Shown here in pieces: positions 1 to 7,703 of a stretch of DNA of 52,822 bases (position 1 is its first letter; each line of letters opens with the position of its first letter). A model generated the notes under the pieces. It searched no databases and was not told the origin of the DNA. It saw nothing but the letters and a program-made list of their open reading frames with translations. Source of the DNA: an uncultured Porphyromonadaceae bacterium (lineage in GTDB: Bacteria > Bacteroidota > Bacteroidia > Bacteroidales > Muribaculaceae). The stretch spans positions 1 through 52,822 of the forward strand of contig UQLL01000017.1 in assembly GCA_900541835.1 (NCBI GenBank). Direction: 5' to 3'. The position numbers and the translations under genes were made by a program.

Positions 1-62
1 TCTATCGGTTAGGACGAGAGATTTTCATTCTCTAAAGAGCAGTTCGACTCTGCTATGGGCTA
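1..62 (+). tRNA. tRNA-Glu(TTC), 3' part
   Basis: The 5' acceptor arm lies before the window. What remains shows the D-arm, an anticodon stem-loop AGAGA-TTTTCAT-TCTCT (anticodon TTC, glutamate), a T-arm AGCAG-TTCGACT-CTGCT and the 3' acceptor ATGGGCT with discriminator A at 62. Because the first bases are missing, acceptor pairing cannot be checked. Confidence 0.9.
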
Positions 63-251
63 CCCCGCACAGCATCGCCTGCCGCAACGGACACGGGCGG
101 TGCTTTTCGGCTATGTGCGCGAAAGCGCCTGCCGCCGATGCCCGCGACGCCCTCGCGCCGAGCCGAGGCACGGCGCCGCCCCCAAGGGAAAGCAGCCGGC
201 CTGACGCCGCCAAGACAGCGCAGACGCTCCAACGATAAACGGTTATTCAAA

Positions 252-1040
252 ATGGCTAAAGACCAGACAGTATTATTCCACGACACGGTGTTCGGACCTA
301 TCCACTCGCGTCGCCTGGGCCTCTCGCTGGGAATCAACCTGATGCCCAACGACGGCAAGGTGTGCTCCTACGACTGCCTCTACTGCGAGGCGGGCTACAA
401 CCGCCAGGGCACCGGCACCACCGGCCTGCCCGAGGCCCGCCAGGTGGCCCGGCAGCTCGAGGACAAGCTCCGCCAGATGGCCGAGGAGGACCAGCTGCCC
501 GACGTCATCACCTTCTCCGGCAACGGCGAACCCACCATGCACCCGCAGTTCGAGGAGATAGTGAAGTCCACCATCGCCCTGCGCGACCAGTACGCGCCCA
601 AGTGCAAGGTGGCCGTGCTCAGCAACGCCACTCGCCTGCACGAGCGGTGGGTGGCGCGCGCCCTGGGCATGGTCGACGAGAACATCCTCAAGCTCGACAG
701 CGCCGTCCGCGACACCCATAACCGCCTCAACCGGCCCGTCTCCAAGCGCGACAACCCCACGCGCCTGGTCGAGCATATGAAGCAGTTCCGCAACGTGTGC
801 ATCGTGCAGACGATGATGCTGCGCGGCACTCACTTCAACAAGCGCATCGACAACACCACCGACGCCGAGGTGGAGGCCCTGATCGAAGCCTACAGGCAGA
901 TCAGCCCGCGGCGCATCCAGCTCTACAGCATCGACCGCGAGACGCCGTGCGAGACCCTGCAGGTCGTGCCCCGCGCCGAACTCATGCAGATCGCCGAGCG
1001 GATACACCGCGCCACAGGCATCGAAGTCCAGGTGAACTGA
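252..1040 (+). CDS. Radical SAM protein (COG0731, wyosine-synthetase-like)
   Basis: A 262-residue radical S-adenosylmethionine enzyme. The CxxxCxxC cluster motif is CSYDCLYC (C38, C42, C45), where a [4Fe-4S] cluster would bind and cleave SAM. It is followed by a FSGNGEPT segment typical of SAM binding in this family. I chose the ATG at 252 (MAKDQ) because homologous proteins of this family begin near here; the frame stays open upstream to 138, but that extension is arginine/proline-rich and looks non-coding. Bacterial members are often annotated as wyosine [tRNA(Phe)-imidazoG37] synthetase-like, but bacteria do not make wyosine, so the substrate is unknown. It stands alone between tRNA-Glu and a palindromic repeat. 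I see no clear TAnnTTTG promoter directly upstream. Confidence 0.85.
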   Translation: MAKDQTVLFHDTVFGPIHSRRLGLSLGINLMPNDGKVCSYDCLYCEAGYNRQGTGTTGLPEARQVARQLEDKLRQMAEEDQLPDVITFSGNGEPTMHPQFEEIVKSTIALRDQYAPKCKVAVLSNATRLHERWVARALGMVDENILKLDSAVRDTHNRLNRPVSKRDNPTRLVEHMKQFRNVCIVQTMMLRGTHFNKRIDNTTDAEVEALIEAYRQISPRRIQLYSIDRETPCETLQVVPRAELMQIAERIHRATGIEVQVN

Positions 1041-1080
1041 GGGGCCCGGCATAAGGTCACTAAGGTTTCCAAGGCATCCA

Positions 1081-1213
1081 GAGGCTGTGTGAAAATTCAA
1101 AATTTCGGTCAGATCGTAGGGCTGCACCCTGGTGCAGCCGCTGATCATCAATAAAGTAGAGCGGATGCACCAGGGTGCATCCCTACGATTCGCCGGATTT
1201 TGCAACACCCTCC
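1081..1213. repeat. Paired inverted palindromes (BIME-like element)
   Basis: Two small palindromes, GGCTGCACC-CT-GGTGCAGCC (1120-1139) and GGATGCACC-AG-GGTGCATCC (1163-1182), lie inside an outer inverted repeat ATCGTAGGG (1113-1121) / CCCTACGAT (1181-1189). Weaker pairing continues outward to about 1081 and 1213. The head-to-head layout resembles REP/BIME elements. The core belongs to the GCACC/GGTGC palindrome family found at several other places in the window. Confidence 0.7.
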
Positions 1214-1251
1214 AGTGTCATTAACAAAGGCGGGAGGGCCGGGGCGTCGGT

Positions 1252-1282
1252 TTGCGCGGGCGCGGAAAAAGTGCTAACTTTG
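1252..1282 (+). promoter_or_regulatory. lysS promoter (-33 TTG, -7 TAACTTTG)
   Basis: TTG at 1252-1254, a 20-nt spacer, and TAACTTTG at 1275-1282 match the Bacteroidota housekeeping promoter. The start codon of lysS lies 39 nt after the -7 box. Confidence 0.8.
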
Positions 1283-1321
1283 TACCTTGAATAAATTCGC
1301 GAAAACAAAGACACACCATAT

Positions 1322-2881
1322 ATGGCAGAAAGAGAGTTGAACGAACAGGAGATAGTGCGCCGGCAGTCAATGCAGACTCTCCGGAGCAAGGGCATAGAGC
1401 CCTACCCCGCCGCCCAGTATCCCGTGACGGGCTACAGCGACGAGATCAAGGCCAACTTCCGCGATCCCGAGAGCGAGGACGAGGCGCCGCGCCGCGTGAG
1501 CGTGGCCGGGCGCGTCATGAGCCGCCGCATCATGGGCAAGGCCTCCTTCATGGAGCTGCAGGACAGCCGCGGCCGCATCCAGGTATACGTCAGCCGCGAC
1601 GACCTCTGCCCCGGCGACGACAAGGCCCTGTACAACGAAGTCTTCAAGAAGCTGCTCGACATCGGCGACTTCGTGGGCATCGAGGGCATCGTGTTCCGCA
1701 CCCGCACCGGCGAGATCTCCATCCACGCCGAGCAGCTGAAGGTGCTGAGCAAGAGCCTGCGCCCGCTCCCCGTCGTCAAGGTCAAGGAGGGCAAGGCCTA
1801 CGACGCCTTCTCCGACCCCGAGCAGCGCTACCGCCAGCGCTACGTCGACCTCATCGTCAACCCCGGCGTGCGCGACATCTTCATCAAGCGCACCAGGATG
1901 TTCAACGCCATGCGCGGCTACTTCAACGAGCACGGATACATGGAGGTGGAGACGCCCATCCTGCAGTCGATCCCCGGCGGCGCCTCGGCGCGGCCGTTCA
2001 TCACCCACCACAACGCCCTGGACATACCGCTGTACCTGCGCATCGCCGACGAGCTCTACCTCAAGCGCCTCATCGTGGGCGGCTTCGAGGGCGTGTACGA
2101 GTTCTCCAAGAACTTCCGCAACGAGGGCATGGACCGCACCCACAACCCCGAGTTCACCTGCATGGAGATCTACGTCTCCTACAAGGACTACAACTGGATG
2201 ATGGACTTCACCGAGAAGATGCTGGAGCGCATCGCCATGGAGGTGAACGGCACCACCAAGGTGCAGGTGGGCGACCGGGAGATCGACTTCGCCGGCCCCT
2301 ACCCGCGCATCACCATGGCGCAGGCCATCCTCGACAAGACGGGCTTCGACATCACCGGCAAGACGGAGGAGGAGCTTCGCCAGGCGGCCAAGGACATGGG
2401 CATCGAGATCGAGCCGAGCATGGGCAAGGGCAAGATCATCGACGAGATCTTCGGCGAGAAGTGCGAGGGCACCTACATCCAGCCGACGTTCATCATCGAC
2501 TACCCCATCGAGATGTCTCCGCTGACCAAGCGCCACCGCGACAACCCGGAGCTGACGGAGCGCTTCGAGCTGATGGTCAACGGCAAGGAGCTGGCCAACG
2601 CCTACTCGGAGCTGAACGACCCGATCGACCAGTACGAGCGCTTCGTGGAGCAGATGCGCCTGGGCGCCAAGGGCGACGACGAGGCGATGATCATCGACCA
2701 CGACTTCATCCGCGCCCTGGAGTACGGCATGCCGCCGACGTCGGGCATGGGCATCGGCATGGACCGCCTGGCGATGCTGCTGACGGGCCAGACGGCCATC
2801 CAGGAAGTCCTGCTCTTCCCCCAGATGCGCCCCGAGGTCACGCAGTCCAAGAAAGAAGAGAGCGAATCCGAGCAAGCCTGA
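1322..2881 (+). CDS. lysS: Lysine--tRNA ligase, class II
   Basis: Charges tRNA-Lys with lysine using ATP, in the cytoplasm. The 519-residue product has the class II lysyl-tRNA synthetase layout. An N-terminal OB-fold anticodon-binding domain covers about residues 55-160. The catalytic core carries motif 2 (FRNEGMDRTHNPEF, with ligand residues ending in CMEIY) and motif 3 (GMGIGMDRLAML) near the C-terminus. The short C-terminal tail is acidic and glutamate-rich. The ATG at 1322 follows a well-formed TTG-N20-TAACTTTG promoter, and a hairpin with a T-run follows the stop, so it is probably transcribed alone. Length and motifs are normal for the family. Confidence 0.98.
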   Translation: MAERELNEQEIVRRQSMQTLRSKGIEPYPAAQYPVTGYSDEIKANFRDPESEDEAPRRVSVAGRVMSRRIMGKASFMELQDSRGRIQVYVSRDDLCPGDDKALYNEVFKKLLDIGDFVGIEGIVFRTRTGEISIHAEQLKVLSKSLRPLPVVKVKEGKAYDAFSDPEQRYRQRYVDLIVNPGVRDIFIKRTRMFNAMRGYFNEHGYMEVETPILQSIPGGASARPFITHHNALDIPLYLRIADELYLKRLIVGGFEGVYEFSKNFRNEGMDRTHNPEFTCMEIYVSYKDYNWMMDFTEKMLERIAMEVNGTTKVQVGDREIDFAGPYPRITMAQAILDKTGFDITGKTEEELRQAAKDMGIEIEPSMGKGKIIDEIFGEKCEGTYIQPTFIIDYPIEMSPLTKRHRDNPELTERFELMVNGKELANAYSELNDPIDQYERFVEQMRLGAKGDDEAMIIDHDFIRALEYGMPPTSGMGIGMDRLAMLLTGQTAIQEVLLFPQMRPEVTQSKKEESESEQA

Positions 2882-2946
2882 CCCTCACTCGCTGCGCTCA
2901 AACTCTTCGCTAAAACTCAAGGCCTAAACAAGAACTTTGAGGCACA

Positions 2947-2992
2947 AAGTTTCGCGCTCACCTGAGAAAAAGGGAAACGCGAAGCTTTTTTT
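2947..2992 (+). terminator. Rho-independent terminator after lysS
   Basis: A 10-bp stem AAGTTTCGCG / CGCGAAGCTT with one imperfect pair encloses a 21-nt loop and is followed at once by seven T (2986-2992). Confidence 0.65.
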
Positions 2993-3001
2993 GTTTTAGC
3001 T

Positions 3002-3019
3002 CCCGAGCTTCAGCTCGGG
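3002..3019. repeat. Short perfect hairpin
   Basis: CCCGAGC-TTCA-GCTCGGG, a 7-bp stem with a 4-nt loop, sits between the lysS terminator and the gpsA promoter. There is no T-run, so it is not an obvious second terminator. Confidence 0.5.
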
Positions 3020-3032
3020 CAAGCGGGGCGAG

Positions 3033-3064
3033 TTTGCGAGAATGGGAAAAAGTTGCTAAATTTG
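3033..3064 (+). promoter_or_regulatory. gpsA promoter
   Basis: TTTG at 3033-3036, a 20-nt spacer, and TAAATTTG at 3057-3064. The gpsA ATG begins at 3072, only 7 nt after the box, so the transcript should have almost no 5' leader. Confidence 0.8.
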
Positions 3065-3071
3065 TGCTGCT

Positions 3072-4067
3072 ATGGTAGACTTAGGAAATATCGCCGTGCT
3101 GGGAGGAGGCTCGTGGGCCACCGCACTGGCCAAGCTCCTGCTGCGCGGGCAACAAAGCATAACGTGGTTCATGCGCAATCCCGACCGCATCGACGACTTC
3201 ATCCGATGCGGCCACAACCCGGTGTATCTCTCGGACGTGAGCTTCGACACCGACCGCATCCGCTTCACCTCCGACATCGACGAGGCCTGCTCCTCGGCCG
3301 ACACTCTGGTGGTGGCGGTGCCTTCGCCATACGTGCGCAGCCATATCGACAGCATCACCGTCCCGATCGAGGCGAAGAATGTCGTCTCGGCCGTCAAGGG
3401 CATCATCCCGGAGGTGAACATGATAGTGACGGACTATTTCATGCACCGCTTCGGGTGCCGCGACCAGAACCTGCTGGTGATCGGCGGCCCGTGCCACGCC
3501 GAGGAGGTGGCGCTGGAGCGCCTTAGCTACCTCACCATCGGGTGTCACGACGCCGAGAAGTGCGAGGCCTTCGCTTCGCTGCTGCGCGGCCCCAGGCTCA
3601 AGACCATCCTGTCGGGCGACGTGGACGGCATCGAGTATGGCGCGGTGCTGAAGAACGTCTACGCCATAGCGGCGGGCATGGCCGGGGGCATGAAATTAGG
3701 CGACAATTTCATAGCCATGCTAGTGTGCAACGCTGCCCGCGAGATGCGCCGCTTCGTCGACACGGTTGACCCTTCGGAGCGCGACATCTGCGCGTCGGCC
3801 TATCTGGGCGACCTGCTGGTGACGGCCTACTCGCGCTTCTCGCGCAACCACAACTTCGGGGCCATGATAGGCAAGGGCTACTCGGTGCAGGCCGCCAAGA
3901 TGGAGATGGAGATGGTGGCCGAGGGCTACTACGGCACCAAGTGCGTGCACGACGTCAACCGCAGCTACGGGGTGAAAATGCCCATCCTCGACTGCGTGTA
4001 CAACATCCTCTACCGCCGCATGAACCCCCGCAAGGCGTTTGCCCTCATATACGATTCCTTCAGCTGA
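3072..4067 (+). CDS. gpsA: Glycerol-3-phosphate dehydrogenase [NAD(P)+]
   Basis: Reduces dihydroxyacetone phosphate to sn-glycerol 3-phosphate, the backbone for phospholipids, in the cytoplasm. The 331-residue protein starts with the Rossmann nucleotide-binding motif GGGSWATAL. It carries the family signatures GGPCHAEE and KNVYAIAAG, the latter containing the catalytic lysine, and an asparagine/arginine substrate region toward the C-terminus. Length fits the family. It is followed by a long inverted-repeat intergenic region and then pgi on the same strand. The promoter box is so close to the ATG that translation is probably leaderless. Confidence 0.96.
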   Translation: MVDLGNIAVLGGGSWATALAKLLLRGQQSITWFMRNPDRIDDFIRCGHNPVYLSDVSFDTDRIRFTSDIDEACSSADTLVVAVPSPYVRSHIDSITVPIEAKNVVSAVKGIIPEVNMIVTDYFMHRFGCRDQNLLVIGGPCHAEEVALERLSYLTIGCHDAEKCEAFASLLRGPRLKTILSGDVDGIEYGAVLKNVYAIAAGMAGGMKLGDNFIAMLVCNAAREMRRFVDTVDPSERDICASAYLGDLLVTAYSRFSRNHNFGAMIGKGYSVQAAKMEMEMVAEGYYGTKCVHDVNRSYGVKMPILDCVYNILYRRMNPRKAFALIYDSFS

Positions 4068-4096
4068 TGAACAATCGGGGCCGCTAAAACTTTGAT

Positions 4097-4289
4097 AAGT
4101 AAGTGAGAAAAATTAGCTTGTAGGAATTTTGAGAGTATTTTGAGATGGATTTTGAGTTTGAACGAAGGAGCTTAGCGAGCTAAGTGACTGAGTGAAAACT
4201 CAAAATAGGCTCAAAAGACTCCAAAATTACACAAGCCTGATTTTTAAAATTCACACAAACAAGAATAAACTAATTTTTTGAACTTACTT
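4097..4289. repeat. Nested long inverted repeat upstream of pgi (MITE-like)
   Basis: Two inverted repeats are nested. The outer arms are AAGTAAGTGAGAAAAATTAG (4097-4116) and CTAATTTTTTGAACTTACTT (4270-4289), 17 of 20 complementary. The inner repeat runs 4108-4245: both arms read outward from a centre at AGCTTAGCGAGCTAAG and pair imperfectly over about 50 nt, including TTTTGAGTTT / AAACTCAAAA. The segment is AT-rich against GC-rich neighbours and contains no gene. It would fold into a long hairpin and may be a non-autonomous mobile element or the pgi leader. Confidence 0.7.
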
Positions 4290-4319
4290 CTACAGGTAAA
4301 AAACACACATAAGAAGAAA

Positions 4320-5630
4320 ATGAAGACACTCCAGCTGGACATCAACGACGCCATCTACTTCGCGGGCGCCGAAAAATACGCCTCGCTGCGTCCCGCCGCA
4401 GAGCGGGCCGTGGCAAAAATCAACGACGGCACGGGCGCCGGCTCGGACTTCCTGGGCTGGGTCAAGCTCCCCTCTTCCATTACGGCAGAAGAGCTGAATG
4501 ACATCAAGGCTGCCGCGGCCGACCTGAGAAAGGACAACGACTACGTCGTCAGCATCGGCATCGGCGGCTCCTACCTGGGCGCCAAGGCCGTCATCGAGGC
4601 CCTGTCTGACTCCTTCGCCGCCTACATTCCCGGCCATGAGAACGCTCCCAAGGTGCTCTTCGCCGGCCAGAACATAGGCCAGGACTACCTGGCAGAGCTG
4701 CTGAAGCTGCTGGAGGGCAAGAAGTTCGGCATCATCGTCATCTCCAAGTCGGGCACCACCACCGAGCCGGCCATCGCCTTCCGCCTGCTGCGCTCCCTGC
4801 TCGAAAAGCAGGAGGACCCCGATGCCGCCGCAAAGAAGATCGTGGCCATCACCGACGCCAGGAAAGGCGCCCTGCGCACCATGGCCGACAAGGAGGGATG
4901 GCGCTCGTTCGTCATCCCCGACAACGTGGGCGGCCGCTTCTCCGTGCTGACCCCGGTGGGCCTGCTGCCCATCGCCGTGGCCGGCTTCGACATCGACCGC
5001 CTGGTGGCCGGCGCCGCCGACATGGAACGCACCACCCGCCACCCGGGTCCTGACAACGTGGCCCAGTCGTACGCCATGATGCGCAACGCCCTCTACCTGT
5101 CGGGCCGCAAGATCGAGATCCTGGCCAACTACAACCCCAAGCTCCACTACTTCGGCGAATGGTGGAAGCAGCTCTTCGGCGAGAGCGAGGGCAAGGACGG
5201 CAAGGGCATCTTCCCGGCCAGCGTCGACCTCACCACCGACCTGCACAGCATGGGCCAGTGGATGCAGGACGGCGAACGCACCATCTTCGAGACGGTGCTG
5301 ATGATCGACCGCCCGGCCCGGACGTGCCACGTGCCGTTCGAGTCCGAGAACCTGGACGGGCTGAACTACCTGGCGGGCAAGAGCGTGGACGAGGTGAACC
5401 AGAAGGCCGCCCAGGGCACCGAGATGGCGCACAAGGACGGGGGCGTGCCGGTGATGGAGCTGCACGCCGACGCCCTCGACGAGCAGACGCTGGGCCGCCT
5501 GATCTACTTCTTCGAGAAGGCCTGCGGCATCTCGGCCTACATGCTCGGCGTCAACCCCTTCGACCAGCCCGGAGTGGAGGCGTACAAGAGCAACATGTTC
5601 CGCCTCCTCGGCAAGCCGGGCGTAAAATAA
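4320..5630 (+). CDS. pgi: Glucose-6-phosphate isomerase
   Basis: Interconverts glucose 6-phosphate and fructose 6-phosphate in glycolysis and gluconeogenesis. The 436-residue product carries the sugar-phosphate-binding SIS signatures IGIGGSYLGAKA and ISKSGTTTEPA, then GGRFSVLTPVGLLP and the region SEGKDGKGIFP near the active site. It belongs to the shorter bacterial class of about 445 residues rather than the 550-residue class. I chose the ATG at 4320; an in-frame TTG at 4278 would add 14 poorly conserved residues and would fall inside the upstream inverted repeat. A GC-rich hairpin separates it from recA. Confidence 0.97.
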   Translation: MKTLQLDINDAIYFAGAEKYASLRPAAERAVAKINDGTGAGSDFLGWVKLPSSITAEELNDIKAAAADLRKDNDYVVSIGIGGSYLGAKAVIEALSDSFAAYIPGHENAPKVLFAGQNIGQDYLAELLKLLEGKKFGIIVISKSGTTTEPAIAFRLLRSLLEKQEDPDAAAKKIVAITDARKGALRTMADKEGWRSFVIPDNVGGRFSVLTPVGLLPIAVAGFDIDRLVAGAADMERTTRHPGPDNVAQSYAMMRNALYLSGRKIEILANYNPKLHYFGEWWKQLFGESEGKDGKGIFPASVDLTTDLHSMGQWMQDGERTIFETVLMIDRPARTCHVPFESENLDGLNYLAGKSVDEVNQKAAQGTEMAHKDGGVPVMELHADALDEQTLGRLIYFFEKACGISAYMLGVNPFDQPGVEAYKSNMFRLLGKPGVK

Positions 5631-5655
5631 AATAGGTTCCGCACCGTTAGATAAT

Positions 5656-5690
5656 GGCGGGGATTCCGCGACTGCGGGACCCCCGCCTTT
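5656..5690 (+). terminator. GC-rich hairpin between pgi and recA
   Basis: GGCGGGG pairs with CCCCGCC (5656-5687), with an inner stem TCCGC-GACT-GCGGGA, followed by TTT. The T-run is short, so termination may be partial. No TAnnTTTG box is seen between it and recA. Confidence 0.5.
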
Positions 5691-5719
5691 CCCAATCCCG
5701 ATTTCAACACACCTACAAT

Positions 5720-6907
5720 ATGGCAAAGAAGAAAGAGAAAGCGGCGGCACCGGCCACGAGCCCGGAGGACATCCTGGGCAACAAGCTGGAGGCGCTAAAC
5801 AACACCCTGGCCAACATCCACAAGGACTACGGCGAGGACAAGCTGTTCCTGCTGGGCAGCAACGAGCACGCCGACGTGGAGGTGATCTCCACGGGGAGCC
5901 TGGGGGTTGACCACGCGCTGGGCGTGGGAGGCCTGCCGCGCGGCCGCATCATCGAGATATACGGCCCGGAGTCGTCGGGCAAGACTACCCTGGCCATCCA
6001 TGCCATCGCCGAGGCGCAGAAGAACGGCGGCATCGCGGCGCTCATCGACGCCGAGCACGCCTTCGACCGGACCTGGGCCGAGACCATCGGAGTGGACGTC
6101 AACCGCCTGTGGGTGGCGCAGCCCGACAACGGCGAGCAGGCCCTCGACATCGCCGAGCAGCTCATCAACTCCGGCGCCATCGACATACTGGTGATCGACT
6201 CGGTGGCCGCCCTCACGCCCAAGGACGAGATCGAGGGCGAGATGGGCGACCGCAACATGGGCCTCCAGGCGCGACTCATGTCCCAGGCCATGCGCAAGCT
6301 CACCTCCGCCATCTCCCGCACCCGCACCTGCTGCATCTTCATCAACCAGCTGCGCGAGAAGATCGGCGTGTTCATGGGCAACCCGGAGACCACCACGGGC
6401 GGCAACGCGCTGAAATTCTACGCCTCCGTCCGCCTGGAGATCCGCGCCTCCACCCCCATCAAGGTCGGCGACGAGATCATAGGCCGCCGCACCAAGATCA
6501 AGGTGGCCAAGAACAAGGTCGCCCCCCCATTCACGAAGTGCGAGTTCGACATGCTCTTCGGCAAGGGCATCAGCCGCGCCGGCGAGGTGCTGGACTACGC
6601 GGTGGACTACGACATCATCACCAAGTCTGGCTCCTGGTACTCGTACCGCGATTCCAAGCTGGGCCAGGGCCGCGACGCGGTGCGCGCCATCATCGAGGAC
6701 AACCCGGAGCTCTTCGACGAGCTTCAGGCCGAGGTGCGCGCCCGCCTCTTCCCCGCCCCCGAGCCCGCTTCGGCCCCCGAGCCGGAGGCCACTGCCGCCG
6801 AGGAGGCTCCCGCCAAGTCCGCCAAGAGCGGGAAGGTGGCTCCCGACGCCGGTTTCGACGCCGTGCCCGACGGCGAGCTCGACCTCAACCTCACCGACAA
6901 TTTCTGA
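5720..6907 (+). CDS. recA: Recombinase RecA
   Basis: ATP-dependent strand-exchange protein for homologous recombination and the SOS response. The 395-residue product begins at MAKKKEK (ATG 5720). The frame is open further upstream to 5654 but that part crosses the intergenic hairpin. Walker A is GPESSGKTT (about residues 82-90), Walker B is ILVIDSVAAL, and the loop 2 region GNPETTTGGNALKFY contacts DNA. The C-terminal tail of about 50 residues is alanine-, proline- and glutamate-rich and ends in an acidic segment. It faces a Crp-family gene, with a perfect palindrome between the two stop codons. Confidence 0.98.
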   Translation: MAKKKEKAAAPATSPEDILGNKLEALNNTLANIHKDYGEDKLFLLGSNEHADVEVISTGSLGVDHALGVGGLPRGRIIEIYGPESSGKTTLAIHAIAEAQKNGGIAALIDAEHAFDRTWAETIGVDVNRLWVAQPDNGEQALDIAEQLINSGAIDILVIDSVAALTPKDEIEGEMGDRNMGLQARLMSQAMRKLTSAISRTRTCCIFINQLREKIGVFMGNPETTTGGNALKFYASVRLEIRASTPIKVGDEIIGRRTKIKVAKNKVAPPFTKCEFDMLFGKGISRAGEVLDYAVDYDIITKSGSWYSYRDSKLGQGRDAVRAIIEDNPELFDELQAEVRARLFPAPEPASAPEPEATAAEEAPAKSAKSGKVAPDAGFDAVPDGELDLNLTDNF

Positions 6908-6915
6908 CACCCTCC

Positions 6916-6949
6916 AATGTAGGGACGCACCCCGGTGCGTCCCTACATT
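6916..6949. terminator. Perfect palindrome between convergent recA and Crp gene
   Basis: Sixteen-bp arms AATGTAGGGACGCACC / GGTGCGTCCCTACATT with a 2-nt loop. The right arm overlaps the last codons of the minus-strand regulator (stop at 6943-6945). It is placed where a bidirectional terminator is expected and belongs to the dispersed GGGACGCACC palindrome family. The flanking T-runs are short (ATTTT). Confidence 0.6.
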
Positions 6950-7581
6950 TTGCGGCGGACTATGCGGGCGCGGATGCGGCTGAGCGTCTCCGGGGCTATG
7001 TGCAGGTACTGGGCCACCACCTTCACCGACAGGCGCCGCAGGGCGTCCGGCCGCTCCGCCATGAAGTTGCGGTAGCGCTCCTCGGCGTCGCTGCGGGCGA
7101 AGAACAGGTATCGCCGCTCGAAGCCGTAGACCTGCTCGGCCAGCAACCGGCACATCCACTGCCACAGCTGCGGCCAGCAGCCCATCAGCCGCCGCATGTC
7201 GGCGTACTCGATCACGTAGACGTCCGTCGGCTCCACGCTCACCAGCGAGAAGATGGACGGCAGCCCGGCATGCCACGAGTGGAGCGACGTGAACACGTCG
7301 CCGCCCATACCCACAACCACAGTCTCCTCCCCCCCGTCCCACTCGTGCACTACGCGCATCAGCCCGTTGCGGTTGAAGTAGAAGGCCCGGCACACGTCGC
7401 CCTGCCGCACTATCGCCCGGCGCCGAGGCACGTGCACCAGCTCCGCCGCAGCCTCCAGATCCGCCACGCACCCCGCCGGAAGCTCCTGGTGCAGGGCGAA
7501 GATCTCCCCCAGCTTCCAATTCTTCTCTTTCATATACTTATAGTTTTCGGACGGGTCGGACTTTTCGGACAAGTCCGACAT
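6943..7581 (-). CDS. Crp/Fnr-family transcriptional regulator
   Basis: A 212-residue predicted DNA-binding regulator. The N-terminal cyclic-nucleotide-binding-like beta-roll runs over about residues 35-150 (RQGDVCRAFYFNRNGLMR and following). It has no Fnr-type cysteine cluster, so the ligand is unknown. The C-terminal helix-turn-helix is LSVKVVAQYLHIAPETLSR. Two starts are possible: the ATG at 7581, which translates a 9-nt repeat as SEK-SDP-SEN, or the ATG at 7533 (MKEKNWKLG), giving 196 residues and leaving the repeat in the leader. I think the second is at least as likely. It is convergent with recA and divergent from the adhesin gene. Confidence 0.85.
   Translation of the reverse strand: MSDLSEKSDPSENYKYMKEKNWKLGEIFALHQELPAGCVADLEAAAELVHVPRRRAIVRQGDVCRAFYFNRNGLMRVVHEWDGGEETVVVGMGGDVFTSLHSWHAGLPSIFSLVSVEPTDVYVIEYADMRRLMGCWPQLWQWMCRLLAEQVYGFERRYLFFARSDAEERYRNFMAERPDALRRLSVKVVAQYLHIAPETLSRIRARIVRRKM
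7543..7578. repeat. 9-nt tandem repeats with an inverted unit
   Basis: Three consecutive 9-mers, GTTTTCGGA, CGGGTCGGA and CTTTTCGGA (7543-7569), are followed by the inverted unit CAAGTCCGA (7570-7578). They lie at the 5' end of the Crp-family gene. They could encode a short repeat or be an operator in its leader. Confidence 0.6.
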
Positions 7582-7677
7582 ACATATTCAACGCATCATT
7601 AAAAATAATTAGCGTAAGGGGAAAGGCATGCGCGCGTTTCCATGACTTAAGTAATTATTTTGGCAGTAAAAGGTGCC

Positions 7678-7685
7678 TAACTTTG
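7678..7685 (+). promoter_or_regulatory. -7 box of the adhesin gene
   Basis: TAACTTTG lies 18 nt before the ATG at 7704. A matching TTTG at the expected 20-nt spacing is not present (ATTA at 7654-7657), so only the -7 half is supported. Confidence 0.5.
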
Positions 7686-7703
7686 CGGTCAAGTTCTCAC
7701 ACT

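Noticed and set aside
4278..5630. TTG at 4278 as the pgi start
   Set aside because: It would add 14 unconserved residues inside the inverted repeat; ATG 4320 is the normal family start.
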